This document shows, piece after piece, positions 6,736-7,780 of a stretch of DNA of 7,780 bases. The notes under the pieces are model-generated. The model did no database searches, was not told the origin of the DNA, and was given only the letters and a program-made list of their open reading frames with translations. Origin of the DNA: Bacteroidota bacterium (GTDB lineage: Bacteria; Bacteroidota; Bacteroidia; Flavobacteriales; Weeksellaceae); the NCBI GenBank assembly GCA_023448955.1, contig JAEXJU010000173.1:1-7780 (forward strand), in the 5' to 3' direction. Made by a program: the position numbers and the translations under genes. How positions within the stretch are numbered: the stretch's first letter is position 1; each line of letters opens with the position of its first letter.

Positions 6736-6928
6736 GTACAACAAGGGTTTTGCAAAATGGCGGGTTAAGTGATAATTGAAAGTTTTGTACTTCGTAATCC
6801 GCAAAAGCCAATTTTATTGGCTTTTTTGTTTAAATTAGCAAATAAGAATTGGCTTTTGCTACGTGTCGTCTAAATCGAAACTTTCGTCTTCGATTTCCGC
6901 CACTTCGCAAAGCCCTGAAACGTTAGCA
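6736..6928 (+). other. attC-like recombination site of cassette 1 (attC1)
   Basis: The R'' box GTACAAC (6736-6742) and R' box GTTAGCA (6922-6928) flank an imperfect palindrome about 193 bases long. The arms at 6745-6763 (GGGTTTTGCAAAATGGCGG) and 6897-6915 pair over 19 positions, with three transition differences that allow G-T pairs. The right end, CGCAAAGCCCTGAAACGTT, differs at one position from that of attC2. The site is unusually long because its centre contains three further hairpins (6762-6800, 6803-6825, 6872-6896), one of them terminator-like. Cutting is expected between G6922 and T6923. Recombination activity is inferred. Confidence 0.75.
6803..6827 (+). terminator. Intrinsic terminator inside attC1
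   Basis: AAAAGCCAAT (6803-6812) and ATTGGCTTTT (6816-6825) form a perfect 10-bp stem with a TTT loop, running into six T residues (6822-6827). It lies 74 bases after the TPR stop codon and would end the cassette 1 transcript, insulating cassette 2. Because the stem is flanked by an A-run and a T-run, it could also act on the opposite strand. Confidence 0.75.
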
Positions 6929-7761
6929 GTCAGGCTAAAACGAACCGTCAAAACAGGAAAAATGAAAAATATCTTAATTTTAATTTTGACATTAACATTG
7001 TTGACTAACTGCAATCAATTGCAAAAACAAACTACGGGCGAAAATGAAAGAATTGAACTTGTTCCCGAACCAGACAAAGCAGAAAGATTAAAGTATGAAG
7101 CTATAGAAAAATTAAAAAAATCAAATTGCATTTTTAGTGAACCTGACGCATCGCTTTCTGGAATAATTTTAAGAAATTCGGAAAGTGCTACAAAAATTGT
7201 TGGTTCAGAAAATACAATTGACAAATTAGACCGTTATCGATTTTATTCTAAACTTGAAGACGAAACTCTAACATTAACACAACATCCTGGAGATAGTAAA
7301 AACCAAATTTCAATTATTAAAGTTGAGAAATCAGATAAAGCAAGTTATGGATTTAAAAAGCTAAATATTGAAACTTTTCAAACAGAAAAGGGGATAAAAT
7401 TGGGCTTGACAAAAAAACAAATTATTGAAAAACTTGGAAATTGTTATGTACCAATTGACAGTACAAAAAATTATATTGAACTTTATTATGTAATTGAACA
7501 ACCGAAAGATAGTAAGTCGAAAATTTTAGAACATAATAATATGCCTAAGTATTTTGCGAGTTATAAATTATGGAATGACAGATTAGAAAAATTTGAATTT
7601 GGATTTGAATATCCTTAACAAAAAAGCCCGAACAGCTAACAAGGGTTTTGCGTCAGGCGGGGCTGAAGTGCAAATATCAACATTTGGTCATTTAAAAAAC
7701 TTTTGTAAATTTATCAACGGAAGTGCTTTGTAATCCCGCCCGAACGCAAAGCCCCGAAACG
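6923..7761 (+). mobile_element. Integron-like gene cassette 2 (lipoprotein)
   Basis: It is about 0.84 kb between two GTTAGC cores, with one plus-strand gene and its own attC-like site at the 3' end. The start GTTAGCAGTCAGGCT is complementary, with a small gap, to the end AGCCCGAACAGCTAAC (7625-7640), again longer than the bare R box. Size and one-gene content fit a typical integron cassette. It has no obvious promoter between its edge and its gene. Confidence 0.72.
6962..7618 (+). CDS. Predicted lipoprotein of unknown function, cassette 2
   Basis: It has 218 residues from ATG at 6962. The frame extends upstream to 6863, but that extension lies inside attC1, whereas MKNILILILTLTLLTNC is a textbook lipoprotein signal with lipobox LTNC and lipidated Cys17. 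The ATG is preceded by AGGAAAA, a weak ribosome-binding sequence. After a Gln/Thr/Glu-rich tether (18-45), the domain has no family I can name. GIKLGLTKKQIIEKLGN (144-160) recalls the G-x-T-K-E-E-V-x-x-x-L-G helix of BamE/SmpA-like envelope proteins; that is a suggestive motif only. The C-terminus is rich in Phe (EKFEFGFEYP). It is probably anchored in the outer membrane. An 18-base gap separates its stop from attC2. Confidence 0.88.
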   Translation: MKNILILILTLTLLTNCNQLQKQTTGENERIELVPEPDKAERLKYEAIEKLKKSNCIFSEPDASLSGIILRNSESATKIVGSENTIDKLDRYRFYSKLEDETLTLTQHPGDSKNQISIIKVEKSDKASYGFKKLNIETFQTEKGIKLGLTKKQIIEKLGNCYVPIDSTKNYIELYYVIEQPKDSKSKILEHNNMPKYFASYKLWNDRLEKFEFGFEYP

Positions 7762-7767
7762 TTAGCC
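7634..7767 (+). other. attC-like recombination site of cassette 2 (attC2)
   Basis: The R'' box AGCTAAC (7634-7640) and R' box GTTAGCC (7761-7767) enclose a 134-base imperfect palindrome. The left arm GGGTTTTGCGTCAGGCGGG (7643-7661) pairs with the right arm CCCGCCCGAACGCAAAGCCC (7735-7754) apart from a small internal mismatch. The centre (about 7662-7734) is AT-rich and could extend the stem (AAGTGC near 7665 with GTGCTT near 7723). Shared stretches with attC1 are AACAAGGGTTTTGC on the left and CGCAAAGCCC(T/C)GAAACGTTAGC on the right. Cutting is expected between G7761 and T7762. Confidence 0.82.
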
Positions 7768-7780
7768 GACACCCCAAAAC
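7762..7780 (+). mobile_element. Start of cassette 3 (runs off right edge)
   Basis: After the attC2 core the sequence reads TTAGCCGACACCCCAAAAC to the window edge. It aligns with the start of cassette 2 (GTTAGCnGnCAnnCnAAAAC in common), so another cassette is expected to the right. No coding sequence is visible yet. Confidence 0.5.

Larger units (their letters stand above)
4844..6922 (+). mobile_element. Integron-like gene cassette 1 (two genes)
   Basis: The boundaries follow the G^TT rule: from the T after core G 4843 to the G at 6922 of the next core, GTTAGC. The cassette is about 2.08 kb. Its first bases, GTTGTACGACATATTAT (4843-4859), are the inverted complement of ATAATACGTCGTACAAC (6726-6742) at 16 of 17 positions. 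That independently marks both ends and exceeds the usual 7-bp R'/R'' pairing. It holds two closely spaced plus-strand genes and ends in a long attC-like site. The TPR gene's stop codon lies within the terminal repeat, so the coding region fills the cassette almost to its edge. Base composition is visibly more AT-rich than in the glg genes. Confidence 0.7.

Noticed and set aside
6863..6961. 33-codon extension of the lipoprotein frame
   Set aside because: It lies in attC1 and would bury the lipoprotein signal sequence.
6736..7767. CRISPR array
   Set aside because: Only two related palindromes about 0.9 kb apart, separated by a gene; no short regular repeat-spacer pattern.
3873..7780. Insertion sequence or conjugative transposon
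   Set aside because: No transposase, no terminal inverted repeats around the whole region, no transfer genes; the repeated units fit attC-ended cassettes instead.

Overview
The window looks like chromosomal DNA of a member of the Flavobacteriia (Bacteroidota), plausibly a Chryseobacterium-like Weeksellaceae. The evidence is AT-rich spacers, poor Shine-Dalgarno sites, Bacteroidota-type promoter boxes (TTG / TAnnTTTG), a Bacteroidota-style signal peptide ending in FG|Q, and a lipobox protein. The genus is an inference.

Left part (1-2531, all minus strand): a glycogen synthesis cluster. A complete glgB (1,4-alpha-glucan branching enzyme) is followed downstream by the N-terminal 140 codons of glgA (glycogen synthase), which runs off the left edge. 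A 415-base AT-rich spacer separates glgB from the next gene.

Middle (2947-4709, minus strand): a 240-residue protein of unknown function, a striking hairpin plus 11-bp tandem repeat just upstream of it, and a 278-residue tyrosine recombinase with a complete R-K-H-R-H-Y active site.

Right part (4710-7780): an integron-like cassette array, the main finding. The recombinase gene points away from the array, as in canonical integrons. Between them lie a strong predicted recombinase promoter, two 9-bp direct repeats that look like attI recombinase-binding repeats, a TAnnTTTG box in cassette orientation, and a recombination core GTTGTAC. Two cassettes follow, each ending in an attC-like imperfect palindrome with a GTTAGC core; a third cassette begins at the right edge. 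Cassette 1 (about 2.08 kb) carries a small unknown protein and a secreted TPR protein. Cassette 2 (about 0.84 kb) carries a lipoprotein. The two attC sites share their arms almost perfectly, as expected of one array built by one recombinase.

The recombinase lacks the extra segment between the catalytic Lys and His that marks proteobacterial IntI proteins. The locus may therefore be a Bacteroidota integron that standard IntI-based searches would miss, or would score only as a cassette array without an integrase. Cassette genes are visibly more AT-rich than glgB/glgA, and two of the three encode exported proteins.
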